Below are positions 16,054 through 23,506 of a DNA stretch of 33,631 bases, piece by piece; positions within the stretch are counted from its first letter, which is position 1, and every line of letters begins with the position of its first letter. The stretch is from Defluviitaleaceae bacterium (GTDB lineage Bacteria > Bacillota > Clostridia > Lachnospirales > WRAX01). The notes under the pieces were generated by a model, which had not been told where the DNA came from, made no database searches, and saw only the letters and a list, made by a program, of their open reading frames with translations. The DNA is taken from assembly GCA_009784575.1 (NCBI GenBank), contig WRBK01000021.1, positions 1-33,631 of the forward strand, written 5' to 3'. Position numbers and translations under genes: made by a program.

Positions 16054-17079
16054 ATGACAGCTTTAACCATGAACTTACCTTTTGGAGATGGCTTTTTGAT
16101 TGCGATTGCCCTTATTGCTCTTGCGGTTATCCTTCTCCTCACGCTATTCTTTAATTTTATCCCTGTTGGACTGTGGATTTCGGCGGTTTCTGCTGGCGTA
16201 AAAGTTAGTATCTTCTCGCTTGTAGGTATGCGCCTACGCCGCGTTAAGCCTGCACGTGTCATTAATCCGCTTATCAAAGGCACAAAAGCTGGGCTCGCAG
16301 TAAGTCAAAATCAGCTAGAAAGCCATCTGCTTTCTGGTGGACGTGTAGATAATGTAGTAGATGCCCTCATAGCGGCTCATAGAGCAAATATGGAACTTTC
16401 CTTTGAGCGTGCCGCCGCCATTGACCTTGCTGGTCGCGATGTTTTTGAAGCTGTACGCATGAGCGTTATGCCAAAAATTATCGAAACGCCAATGATATCT
16501 GCTATGGCTTGCAATGGTATTGAGATTAAGGCTATGGCAAAAGTTACGGTACGTGCTAATATTGCCCGCCTTGTTGGTGGTGCTGGCGAAGATACCATTA
16601 TAGCTCGCGTAGGTGAGGGCATCGTTACCACAATAGGTTCTGCGAAAAACCATTCAGAGGTTCTCGAAAATCCAGATAGAATCTCTCAAACCGTACTTAA
16701 TAAGGGATTGGATTCTGGTACGGCATACGAAATCCTTTCCATCGATATAGCCGACATAGACGTAGGCAGAAACATAGGCGCAGAACTACAAATTGACCAG
16801 GCCGAAGCTGACAAGCAAATAGCGCAAGCTAAAGCAGAAGAACGCCGTGCGTCCGCTCATGCCGCAGAGCAAGAAATGCGTGCAAGAGTGGAAGAAATGC
16901 GCGCTAAGGTTGTGGAGGCAGAATCTCAAGTGCCACAGGCTATAGCTAACGCCCTTAATAATGGTAATATAGGTGTAATGGACTATCTTGGCATACAGAA
17001 TAAAATAGCCGACACAGAAATGCGAAATGGTCTAGCTGGAATCAAAATCAATATGATTTCGGATGGGGATAAAAAATAA
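16054..17079 (+). CDS. floA: Flotillin-like protein FloA
   Basis: Scaffold protein of membrane microdomains. The 341 residues match the FloA (YqfA/UPF0365) family along the whole length. An N-terminal hydrophobic hairpin (about 12-55, with [19 protein letters not shown]) is followed by [20 protein letters not shown]. The SPFH domain has [31 protein letters not shown], and a helical region has the flotillin-type Ala/Glu repeats [20 protein letters not shown]. Start ATG 16054 has GGGAGG upstream. With nfeD it forms the conserved NfeD1b-FloA pair. It is the second SPFH-superfamily gene in the window. A large hairpin follows 15 bases after the stop. Confidence 0.95.
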   Translation: MTALTMNLPFGDGFLIAIALIALAVILLLTLFFNFIPVGLWISAVSAGVKVSIFSLVGMRLRRVKPARVINPLIKGTKAGLAVSQNQLESHLLSGGRVDNVVDALIAAHRANMELSFERAAAIDLAGRDVFEAVRMSVMPKIIETPMISAMACNGIEIKAMAKVTVRANIARLVGGAGEDTIIARVGEGIVTTIGSAKNHSEVLENPDRISQTVLNKGLDSGTAYEILSIDIADIDVGRNIGAELQIDQAEADKQIAQAKAEERRASAHAAEQEMRARVEEMRAKVVEAESQVPQAIANALNNGNIGVMDYLGIQNKIADTEMRNGLAGIKINMISDGDKK

Positions 17080-17094
17080 TTTTTTTGCAGATGC

Positions 17095-17160
17095 AGATGG
17101 ATACATACAAAGAGGAGGTCACTTCAGACCTCCTCTTTGTATGTATCCATCTCTGTTGCT
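17095..17160 (+). terminator. 26-bp perfect hairpin after floA
   Basis: 17095-17120 pairs without mismatch with 17127-17152 around the loop ACTTCA. No T run follows; the tail is TGTTGCTTGC, the same tail as after the hairpin at 1501-1537. It probably ends the floA operon, but a stem this long and perfect could also be a small inverted-repeat element or RNA-processing site. Confidence 0.6.
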
Positions 17161-17485
17161 TGCTCCATAGTCTCGCTGAAATTGACACCATTAAAATTGA
17201 AGCCCCGACGACAATATTGTTGAAGTTCAAACTTCTACTGGCATTTGTAGTTATATTCGAAACTATACAGGGGCATAGGTATTGTTGGAATTAAAACGCT
17301 AACCCCAAGCAATCTCTATACTGCAAACTGTTTCTCCATATTAGCGATGCACCTGTCGAACCCCTCTCTTGAAGAAAAGCCGCCATTGTCAATCAACATC
17401 TGTACATTAGCTCGAAGCTCGGAAATTATTCCTTCAAAATTCAGCGATAGAAAATGCGTTGTTGCTGTGCGAGATGTTCGTTGTA
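17161..17485. other. Gene-free stretch with small dyads
   Basis: No intact gene is visible. Short dyads occur near 17212-17222 (ACAATATTGT), 17222-17235 (GAAGTT/AACTTC), 17237-17250 (CTAC/GTAG) and 17249-17266 (TAGTT/AACTA), so a structured RNA or decayed sequence is possible. The minus strand carries a possible gene remnant at 17316-17480. Confidence 0.4.
17316..17480 (-). pseudogene. Possible C-terminal gene remnant
   Basis: On the minus strand a 54-codon open stretch without a good start or ribosome binding site reads as protein-like, with segments LNFEGIISELRANVQMLID and GFSSREGFDRCIANMEKQF before its stop. It begins where the upstream peptidase gene ends, in another frame. I do not recognise the parent family; it may be the tail of a gene lost by deletion or an accidental frame. 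Confidence 0.25.
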
Positions 17486-19093
17486 TTATTGTCCTACAAG
17501 ATTATGAGCCACATTCAAAATTTCACCCGTTTCCAAGTCAACATGGATTACATGATAGAGATTATCATTAATATCATCAGAATACCAAAAAACTCTTGCA
17601 AGTCTGTTATTCCAATTTTCTTCCCAAGTCATTGCAACAGGTGCTGGGGATACACCTATATGCCCGCTTGCTATTTCGGCAAGTTGCTCACGAGTAAAGA
17701 CCCCGATACTTTCTGGATTTGTCGTGGATACTTGCTGGGTTGTATCAACCTCTAATCTTTCTATGTCTCCATTGTCATAACGTATTACACGAATCCATAT
17801 ATCTTCACCCTCATTAAAAGAGGAAATAGACATACTTACACCATGACCAAAATCGCTAAACCCTCTTATCAACCGCCCTTGAAAAAAGACATTTTGAGTT
17901 GCCGTTGCTGTAAAGCTACTATCGGGATTGCTGTAAAGCCCCTCAATTGTCAAGCCCCATTCCTCGTATTCGGTAATAATTAATACAGATGAACGACGAC
18001 CTTGTAAGGCAGGCTCATTTTCGTCAATGATGACATTTCCTTCAGCTGTAGCAGTAATGCCTTCCATTGGTTCGTGATTATTTACATTAATTGTATTTGC
18101 GGAAATTATAAATCCAGTTCCGACTGTAAAAATAAAAGCAACGCTTAATACAATTGCTCCTACCTTCTTTTTGCTTGTATCCATAATGGACAAAATTCTA
18201 TTTTTCATGCCTTTTTTACCTCCATAAAAGTTAGTTGATAAAGCTATTTTGAGTCTTGACTGATATTTGGCAGCCCCAATTATCGCTTCGCTATAAACTT
18301 TGCGTGTTTTCTCATCTGCACTGCTGATAACTTCAGCATCGCAAGAAGTTTCGCATAATACATTAATTGCTCTCACGCAAAGATACACAATAGGATTAAA
18401 CCAATGTATCGCTGTTGTGATTAATACCAAGACTTTACACAGCAAGTCTTTGCGCTTGTAGTGAACAAGTTCATGTTTGAGCATAAAATGAAGCTCGTCC
18501 TTTGTCAAGTTTGTTGACGGCAAGAGTATTCGTGGGCTTATGATACCAATCAGCATAGGGCTACCCACACAGGCACATTGGTAAATTGGGATATGTCTTT
18601 TTATGCCCATTTCTGACCCTATGCTTTCAAGAGCCGACAATGCTTGCTCATCTGTAACGCTCTCGCTCCACCTCTTTATCATCTTTGTAAAATGATAATG
18701 CCTCAAGCTTTGATAGGCAACAAATAGCACCACCCCTGTTATCCATATGGCAAAACTAATCTGCCACCAAGCCCATGAAATACCCGAGTGTACACCTGTA
18801 AAGACTGTCTCATCGACAGGCAGAGATATAGTTGGATTGATAAAGGGAAATGCCCCATTTCCCCAATTTGCTACATAGTTCTCTGTATATGATGGTAATT
18901 CTACGCTAATAATTGTGCTGCCCCATTGTGGTCTAAAAGGAACAATCAAACCGACAACAATAATTAACCAAGCGTAATAACACCCCTTTTCGGAATACCT
19001 TTTTGTCAGGAGTGGCGTAGTTATCATATATAACAGAGCGATTGCTGACATAGCGATAGAACAGATTAGCAAATTAATCATAAAGTTTTGCAT
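17486..19093 (-). CDS. BlaR1/MecR1-type M56 membrane metallopeptidase
   Basis: Signal-transducing zinc protease that inactivates a BlaI-type repressor. The 535-residue protein has hydrophobic segments at about 5-25, 40-52, 112-130, 221-242 and 311-331. The cytoplasmic M56 peptidase has HELVHYKRKD (zinc ligands H207 and H211, catalytic E208) and ETSCDAEV (E248, third ligand). The extracellular C-terminus (about 332-535) does not show the STxK beta-lactam sensor of BlaR1. Instead it ends in a PepSY-like module with TREQLAEIASGHIG and VIHVDLETGEIL. So the signal is probably not a beta-lactam. The repressor gene lies one base upstream, and the ATG has GCGGAGGGG before it. The regulated target is unknown; no beta-lactamase is nearby. 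Confidence 0.85.
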   Translation of the reverse strand: MQNFMINLLICSIAMSAIALLYMITTPLLTKRYSEKGCYYAWLIIVVGLIVPFRPQWGSTIISVELPSYTENYVANWGNGAFPFINPTISLPVDETVFTGVHSGISWAWWQISFAIWITGVVLFVAYQSLRHYHFTKMIKRWSESVTDEQALSALESIGSEMGIKRHIPIYQCACVGSPMLIGIISPRILLPSTNLTKDELHFMLKHELVHYKRKDLLCKVLVLITTAIHWFNPIVYLCVRAINVLCETSCDAEVISSADEKTRKVYSEAIIGAAKYQSRLKIALSTNFYGGKKGMKNRILSIMDTSKKKVGAIVLSVAFIFTVGTGFIISANTINVNNHEPMEGITATAEGNVIIDENEPALQGRRSSVLIITEYEEWGLTIEGLYSNPDSSFTATATQNVFFQGRLIRGFSDFGHGVSMSISSFNEGEDIWIRVIRYDNGDIERLEVDTTQQVSTTNPESIGVFTREQLAEIASGHIGVSPAPVAMTWEENWNNRLARVFWYSDDINDNLYHVIHVDLETGEILNVAHNLVGQ

Positions 19094-19094
19094 A

Positions 19095-19472
19095 CTAGCC
19101 CCTCCGCTCTCTGACCCATTCTAGCAATTCATTTATATCTTCGTCAGACAATATTTCGTCTGCATATACTGATGAAACGAGGTTTAGCAATGAATTATCG
19201 TGAAATTGCCTAATGAAATTGCCTGTTTCGAATTTCAGATAGTCCTCTTTATTTACAATGGGGAAATACTTGCGCTCCTTGCCATTTTTTTCAGTATGCA
19301 AAAAACCTCGCTCAACGAGTCTCAGCAAGAGTGTGATTGCCGTCTGAACCCTCCAACCCTCATTGTTACCATGTTGTTGCATGATAATGTTTGCTGTTAT
19401 GGGTGGTGTGTTTGACCACACCACCTTCATGATGTCAAACTCCGCGTCTGGTAGCTTTCTCATCTTATTCAC
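19095..19472 (-). CDS. BlaI/MecI-family repressor
   Basis: Winged-helix repressor, 125 residues, the family length. The N-terminus KLPDAEFDIMKVVWSNTPPITANII is the first helix and turn of the BlaI fold. WRVQTAITLLLRLVERGFL is the recognition region and wing entry, and the C-terminal half is the dimerisation helix set. The Asn-Phe region around 80-100 is where BlaI proteins are cleaved by their peptidase. The start is GTG 19472, five bases after GAGGAGG; the ATG at the fourth codon is less well spaced. It is first of a two-gene operon with the M56 peptidase. Two operator-like dyads sit at its promoter, consistent with autorepression. Confidence 0.9.
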   Translation of the reverse strand: MNKMRKLPDAEFDIMKVVWSNTPPITANIIMQQHGNNEGWRVQTAITLLLRLVERGFLHTEKNGKERKYFPIVNKEDYLKFETGNFIRQFHDNSLLNLVSSVYADEILSDEDINELLEWVRERRG

Positions 19473-19493
19473 ATTGACCTCCTCAAATCATTT

Positions 19494-19530
19494 TAGACGA
19501 CCGTCTATAAATATTATACAGCCGTCTAAA
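19494..19530. promoter_or_regulatory. Two operator-like dyads of the BlaI-type operon
   Basis: Site 1, TAGACGACCGTCTA at 19494-19507, is nearly palindromic and lies in the start of the transcript. Site 2, TACAGCCGTCTAAA at 19517-19530, shares the half-site CGTCTA and overlaps the -10/spacer. The repeated GTCTA/TAGAC arms about one to two turns apart fit binding of two repressor dimers. Confidence 0.6.
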
Positions 19531-19541
19531 GTGATTGTCAA
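19513..19541 (-). promoter_or_regulatory. Promoter of the repressor-peptidase operon
   Basis: On the minus strand TTGACA (19541-19536), a 17-base spacer and a perfect TATAAT (19518-19513) precede the repressor gene. It is divergent from the cobalamin promoter, with about 32 bases between the -35 boxes. Confidence 0.8.
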
Positions 19542-19573
19542 GAAAATTTTTGAATTTGCCCCGTAAGATTATC

Positions 19574-19602
19574 TTGACAACATATTTTTCACATGTTAAA
19601 AT
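19574..19602 (+). promoter_or_regulatory. Promoter of the cobalamin operon
   Basis: TTGACA at 19574-19579, 17 bases, TAAAAT at 19597-19602. Transcription would start near 19609, about 25 bases before the riboswitch. Confidence 0.75.
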
Positions 19603-19607
19603 ACTTT

Positions 19608-19620
19608 TGTGACAGTCACA
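19608..19620. promoter_or_regulatory. 13-bp palindrome at the cobalamin start site
   Basis: TGTGAC-A-GTCACA is a perfect dyad placed at the expected +1. It could be an operator for an unknown factor. The centre is too short for a stable RNA hairpin and the spacing does not match a CRP/FNR site. Confidence 0.35.
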
Positions 19621-19633
19621 TAACTAAATAAAT

Positions 19634-19729
19634 GAAATATGGATTTAGGTAATCAGGTGAGAATCCTGAGCAGTCCTGCTACCGTATTGGTTATGATAAT
19701 AGCCTAAGTCGGAAAACTAGCCATATTTC
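19634..19729 (+). promoter_or_regulatory. Cobalamin riboswitch (compact type)
   Basis: The conserved core is clear: GGTAATCAGG, GTGAGAATCCTGAGC, AGTCCTGCTACCGTA and AGCCTAAGTCGGAA in the known order. A perfect 9-bp closing helix (GAAATATGG 19634-19642 with CCATATTTC 19721-19729) bounds it. At 96 bases it lacks the large peripheral arm of class I adenosylcobalamin riboswitches and resembles the shorter class II arrangement. It precedes B12 salvage genes and an intrinsic terminator, so cobalamin should switch the operon off by termination. Confidence 0.9.
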
Positions 19730-19812
19730 CAAAGGCGGCATATGTCGCTACTATAACGGTCTCACAGAGAATGGGGCGGTATGGTCTGTTGCGTTTTTCA
19801 GCGATATATTAT

Positions 19813-19849
19813 CCCGATTCTTTGTGCGTGTGAAGAATTGGGGTTTTTT
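19813..19849 (+). terminator. Riboswitch-controlled intrinsic terminator
   Basis: CCCGATTCTT (19813-19822) pairs with AAGAATTGGG (19833-19842, one G-T wobble), and TTTTTT follows. It ends just before the cobT ribosome binding site GGAGGG. The upstream AGAATGGGG (19768-19776) could pair with the left arm (one bulge) as an antiterminator when no ligand is bound. Confidence 0.75.
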
Positions 19850-19865
19850 AATTGGAGGGATATGC

Positions 19866-20951
19866 ATGTTGCGGGATTATGTTGCGGGAATAAAGCCATT
19901 GGACGATGTAGCCATGAAATCTGCCAGAAATAGGCTAGACAGCCTATTAAAGCCGCTAGGTAGCCTTGGTGTACTAGAAGATATCGCGGCACGGCTTGCT
20001 GGCATTAGCGGCAAGATGCATTATGACACCACAAAACGCTGTGTGATAATAATGGCGGCAGATAATGGTGTGATAGAAGAAGGTGTATCCGCTGCGCCGC
20101 AAGAGTTTACATATGCGCAAACCATAAACTTTACAAAGGGAATAACGGGCATAAACGCGCTCACAAAACAATTCGGGACTGACATCATCATTGTAGATGT
20201 GGGTGTTAATGGCGATATCGACCACCCATCTGTAATGAAGAAAAAAATTAGAAACGGCACGTATAATATTGCTAAACAATCGGCTATGACACGTGATGAA
20301 GCAGAAAAAGCAGTAATGGTTGGCATAGAGATTGCGATAGAGGCGGCGAAAAAAGGTAACAATCTTATTGGGGTAGGCGAAATGGGCATAGGTAACACGA
20401 CCACAGCGGCGGCGGTGCTGTGCGCCCTAACAGAAATTGCGCCAGAACAAGCGGCGGGCAAAGGTGCAGGACTGAGCGATGAAGCATACGCACAAAAGAT
20501 TGATGTGATAAAAACAGCTTTGATGAACAACAAGCCAAACTCAGAAGACCCGCTAGATGTGCTAACAAAGGTTGGCGGATTTGATATTGCGGCTATGGCA
20601 GGCGTTTACATAGGCGCGGCATATATGCGTGTGCCTGTTGTGATAGATGGCTTTATATCTATTGTAGCCGCTCTTGTAGCAATGCGGCTTGTCCCGCTTG
20701 CCAAAGAATATATGTTTGCATCCCATGCATCCCTCGAGCAAGGTTATAGATATGCAGCTGATACACTCGGGCTTAAGCCATGCCTACATCTAAATATGCG
20801 ACTAGGCGAGGGGAGTGGTTGTCCTCTTATGTTTGCTGTGATGGACGCTTCATGTGCCATTATGCGAGATATGGGAACTCTTGAAGGCAATATAGGCGAG
20901 GAATACCTAGAGGAGATAAAAGATGCAGATTTTCATATCGGGCGGCTGTAA
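19866..20951 (+). CDS. cobT: Nicotinate-nucleotide--dimethylbenzimidazole phosphoribosyltransferase
   Basis: Transfers phosphoribose from nicotinate mononucleotide to the lower-ligand base, giving alpha-ribazole phosphate. The 361 residues match CobT throughout: KPLGSLGVLEDIAARLAGI near the N-terminus, CVIIMAADNGVIEEGVSAAPQEFT, the GVGEMGIGNTTTAAAV loop that binds the substrate, and the catalytic Glu in RLGEGSGCPLMF (E315). The start is ATG 19866 after GGAGGG, directly downstream of the riboswitch terminator. It is the first gene of an operon that finishes cobalamin from salvaged cobinamide. The next gene starts inside its last codons. The lower ligand it uses (dimethylbenzimidazole or another base) cannot be told from sequence. 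Confidence 0.96.
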   Translation: MLRDYVAGIKPLDDVAMKSARNRLDSLLKPLGSLGVLEDIAARLAGISGKMHYDTTKRCVIIMAADNGVIEEGVSAAPQEFTYAQTINFTKGITGINALTKQFGTDIIIVDVGVNGDIDHPSVMKKKIRNGTYNIAKQSAMTRDEAEKAVMVGIEIAIEAAKKGNNLIGVGEMGIGNTTTAAAVLCALTEIAPEQAAGKGAGLSDEAYAQKIDVIKTALMNNKPNSEDPLDVLTKVGGFDIAAMAGVYIGAAYMRVPVVIDGFISIVAALVAMRLVPLAKEYMFASHASLEQGYRYAADTLGLKPCLHLNMRLGEGSGCPLMFAVMDASCAIMRDMGTLEGNIGEEYLEEIKDADFHIGRL

Positions 20952-21486
20952 AAATGGGAAATCTACATATGCAGAGCGCGCAGCAAAGTTTCTGTCTGGT
21001 TCTGGACCGCTATACTACATAGCCACCATGGATGCGGGAGACAAAGAAGATGAAGAGCGCGTAAAAAGACATCAAAAATCACGTGAAGGCATGGGCTTTT
21101 TAACCATAGAGCAATACCGAGATATAGAGAACATCTTAACGCAATGTAATGCAAATGGGGCTTTTCTGCTGGATAGCCTGACAGCTCTACTAGCAAATGA
21201 AATGTTCTCTAAGGATGGTAGCTATGATTCTGATGCAGAAAAACGCGCTATAAAGGGTCTATCAAAGATTCTTGATGAAATCCCAAAAATTGTGGTGGTG
21301 TCCGACTACATCTATAACGATGCCGCGTTATATGACCCGCTAACGAAAGCATATCGCAAATCGCTTGCGACTCTGGATAGGTTTGTAGCGACAAAATGCA
21401 ATGTGGTACTAGAGGCGACCTATACTCAGATAATTGTCCATAAAGGGCGCGATATTTTTCGCGAGGTGCAAAATGCGATATATTAA
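20923..21486 (+). CDS. cobU: Adenosylcobinamide kinase / GTP:cobinamide-phosphate guanylyltransferase
   Basis: Phosphorylates adenosylcobinamide and then adds GMP, giving the activated substrate for CobS. The 187-residue protein starts with a P-loop IFISGGCKNGKSTYAE. ERVKRHQKSR contains the guanylylated-His region, LLDSLTALLANEMF is the core strand, and VSDYIYNDAALYDPLTKAYRKSLATLD is the C-terminal catalytic region. It overlaps the cobT end by 29 bases and has AGAGGAG upstream. Its own end overlaps cobS. The set cobT-cobU-cobS is the complete nucleotide-loop assembly for salvage; no corrin-ring genes are in the window. Confidence 0.93.
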   Translation: MQIFISGGCKNGKSTYAERAAKFLSGSGPLYYIATMDAGDKEDEERVKRHQKSREGMGFLTIEQYRDIENILTQCNANGAFLLDSLTALLANEMFSKDGSYDSDAEKRAIKGLSKILDEIPKIVVVSDYIYNDAALYDPLTKAYRKSLATLDRFVATKCNVVLEATYTQIIVHKGRDIFREVQNAIY

Positions 21487-22240
21487 AGGGTTTTATATGG
21501 GCTTGGGTATGTTTACAGCCATCCCTCTACCATTTCACATCTGGGATGAGAAGCTAACCCCCATAATGGTGGCCACCTTACCTTTGATAGGGTTGCTGAT
21601 AGGTTCAATATGGTGGGGTGCATCCGAGCTACTCCTGTTGCTAAATGCACCAACTATGATAATGTCGGCAATTTTGACGGTTACACCATTTTTCCTCGCT
21701 GGCTTTATACATCTTGACGGCTATATGGACACATCTGATGCGCTGTTGTCGCGCCGAGATATGCAAGAGAGATTGCACATATTAAAAGACCCTCTAGTGG
21801 GTGCTTTTGCGGTTGTGATGCTGGCAATATTATTTTTGCTACAGTTTGCCGCAATGTATACCATTGTGGAAAGCGGGAGATATTTTGCCATGATAGCTGT
21901 AATATGTACGCTGTCCAGAGCTTGCTCTGCGCTGGCTGTATTAGCATTGCGGCATATGGAAGGTAGCAATTACGCCGCTATGCTAGGGCAAAAGTCAGGC
22001 TTGCTACATGGAATCTTCGTGGTGATTGTCGCAATTTGTGTTACAGCTCTCGCGGCAGTTTGTTTTGGAATTGTGGGTCTAACTGTGTCTTTATCGGTAA
22101 TCGTAGGCTATGCCGCCGCAATGCGCGTTGTATACAAAGCCTTCGATGGCGTGTCAGGCGATTTGCTAGGCTATTCGTTAGTTATAGGCGAGCTATGTGG
22201 TCTCATAGCATTAGCATTATTGCAGGGGGTGTTAATATGA
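21473..22240 (+). CDS. cobS: Adenosylcobinamide-GDP ribazoletransferase (cobalamin synthase)
   Basis: Joins adenosylcobinamide-GDP and alpha-ribazole (phosphate) at the membrane, the last step of the salvage route. The 255-residue protein is strongly hydrophobic with about six membrane segments. Family motifs are FTAIPLPFH at the N-terminus and GFIHLDGYMDTSDALLSRRDMQERLHILKDPLVGAFA, whose Asp residues bind the divalent metal. The start is ATG 21473 with GCGAGGTG upstream, inside the end of cobU; the longer frame upstream begins within cobU and lacks a site. The stop overlaps the next start (ATGA). Confidence 0.94.
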   Translation: MRYIKGFYMGLGMFTAIPLPFHIWDEKLTPIMVATLPLIGLLIGSIWWGASELLLLLNAPTMIMSAILTVTPFFLAGFIHLDGYMDTSDALLSRRDMQERLHILKDPLVGAFAVVMLAILFLLQFAAMYTIVESGRYFAMIAVICTLSRACSALAVLALRHMEGSNYAAMLGQKSGLLHGIFVVIVAICVTALAAVCFGIVGLTVSLSVIVGYAAAMRVVYKAFDGVSGDLLGYSLVIGELCGLIALALLQGVLI

Positions 22241-22593
22241 TTTTGATTATCGGAGGAGCATATCAAGGCAAGCTAGAGTACGCGCAAAGCCGCTTTGGGC
22301 ATATGCAAGATATAAAGATTGTTAAATATGTAGATAAATGGCTACTGGAGCTTGTACGAGAAAATGCAGATATAACGCAAGCCACAGAACAATTTTTGGC
22401 AGATAACATCAATAACATAGTGATTTGTAATGATATATCTTGCGGAATTGTGCCTACAGACCCCATCTTACGCGGATGGCGCGAAGAGGTTGGTAGATTC
22501 ATGGCTATATTAGCAAAGCATTCCAATGAGGTTGTGCGGCTATACTGCGGCATACCTATTACATTAAAAGGAGAAAACACAAATGAAGAATAA
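22237..22593 (+). CDS. Short CobU-like P-loop protein
   Basis: A 118-residue protein similar to the two ends of CobU. The N-terminus ILIIGGAYQGKLEYAQ resembles the CobU P-loop but has Leu where Ser/Thr should follow GK. The C-terminus has CNDISCGIVPTDPILRGWREEVGRF, which recalls the CobU NEVGxGIVP motif and the following helix, ending GIPITLKGE. The middle, including the guanylylated-His region, is missing. The preceding full CobU has a different C-terminal motif, so the short protein may complement it or act as a regulatory or non-catalytic partner. GGGGGT and an ATGA overlap with cobS show coupling; it overlaps the next gene by 11 bases. Function unproven. Confidence 0.75.
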   Translation: MILIIGGAYQGKLEYAQSRFGHMQDIKIVKYVDKWLLELVRENADITQATEQFLADNINNIVICNDISCGIVPTDPILRGWREEVGRFMAILAKHSNEVVRLYCGIPITLKGENTNEE

Positions 22594-23506
22594 GAAATTA
22601 ATAGCAATTATCGGATTATTGAGTGTGGCTTTGATATTTACGGCTTGTATAGATGGTACAGGCAACGGAACAACAGTTACAGCAACTGCATCATATGACA
22701 GAGAAGGTTATCCGATTGAGCTACCAAGCGAGATATCTACAATCATATCAATAGGGCCTTCAAACACAGAAATTTTGATAGAATTGGGCTTTGGCGACAA
22801 TATCATCTACACAGATATGTTTTCTGACGGCATTGCGCCAGAGATAGCGGTCCTAGATATGATGGCATTAGATGCGGAGTTTGTTATTAACGCAAACCCA
22901 GATATAGTTTTTGTGGCGGGACTAACGAGAGTTGATGGCAATAATCATCCCTTGCAAGCAGTTTCTGATGCAGGTATCGCGGTGCTATATATCCCTACAG
23001 GTATCAGCATTGCTGAAATAATGGAAGATATACGCTTCATCGCATCCGTAATGGGGGTTCAAGAAGCGGGCGAAGCAATAGTGGCAAATATGCAAGCGGA
23101 AATAGATGCAGTAGTGCAGATAGCAGAAACAATAACCAATCGCCGCACGGTTTATTTTGAAATATCGCCTGCACCTTGGATGTTTTCTATGGGAGGAAAT
23201 ACATTCCAAAATGAAATGTTAGAGCTTGTTGGTGCAAAGAATATCTTTGCAGACCAAAATAGCTGGCTAAGCGTAACTGATGAGATGTTTTTGGTACATA
23301 ACCCCGATGTCATACTGACATCCACAAACTTTATTGATGACCCAATAGGCGAAATTCTAGCCAGACCAGGCTGGGATATAATAACAGCCGTACAAAACGG
23401 CGATGTATTTTTAATTAGTACAGATGCTAGCAGCCGCCCAAGTCATAATATAGTGAATGCAATGTGGGAAATAGCGCGGGCGATATATCCAGAGGATTTT
23501 AGATGA
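22583..23506 (+). CDS. Corrinoid-binding lipoprotein (BtuF-type)
   Basis: Captures cobalamin or cobinamide outside the cell for the adjacent permease. The 307-residue protein has a lipoprotein signal (MKNKKLIAIIGLLSVALIFTAC, Cys 22). It is a periplasmic-binding family with a helical backbone: RIVSLGPSNTEIL-like region (here TIISIGPSNTEILIELG), NPDIVFVAG, and NAMWEIARAIYPED at the C-terminus. AAAGGAG precedes ATG 22583. The family also includes iron-siderophore binders, so the corrinoid role rests on the B12 operon and riboswitch. No ATPase gene follows the permease, which is unusual for this transporter type. Confidence 0.85.
   Translation: MKNKKLIAIIGLLSVALIFTACIDGTGNGTTVTATASYDREGYPIELPSEISTIISIGPSNTEILIELGFGDNIIYTDMFSDGIAPEIAVLDMMALDAEFVINANPDIVFVAGLTRVDGNNHPLQAVSDAGIAVLYIPTGISIAEIMEDIRFIASVMGVQEAGEAIVANMQAEIDAVVQIAETITNRRTVYFEISPAPWMFSMGGNTFQNEMLELVGAKNIFADQNSWLSVTDEMFLVHNPDVILTSTNFIDDPIGEILARPGWDIITAVQNGDVFLISTDASSRPSHNIVNAMWEIARAIYPEDFR

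Noticed and set aside
17220-17256. Possible CRISPR repeat resembling type V stem (CTACTGGCATTTGTAG)
   Set aside because: Only one copy, no spacers and no cas genes in the window.
19608-19620. CRP/FNR binding site
   Set aside because: Half-sites TGTGA and TCACA are only three bases apart, whereas the consensus needs six.
20021-20533. 170-codon minus-strand frame opposite cobT
   Set aside because: Shadow of an unambiguous cobT gene.
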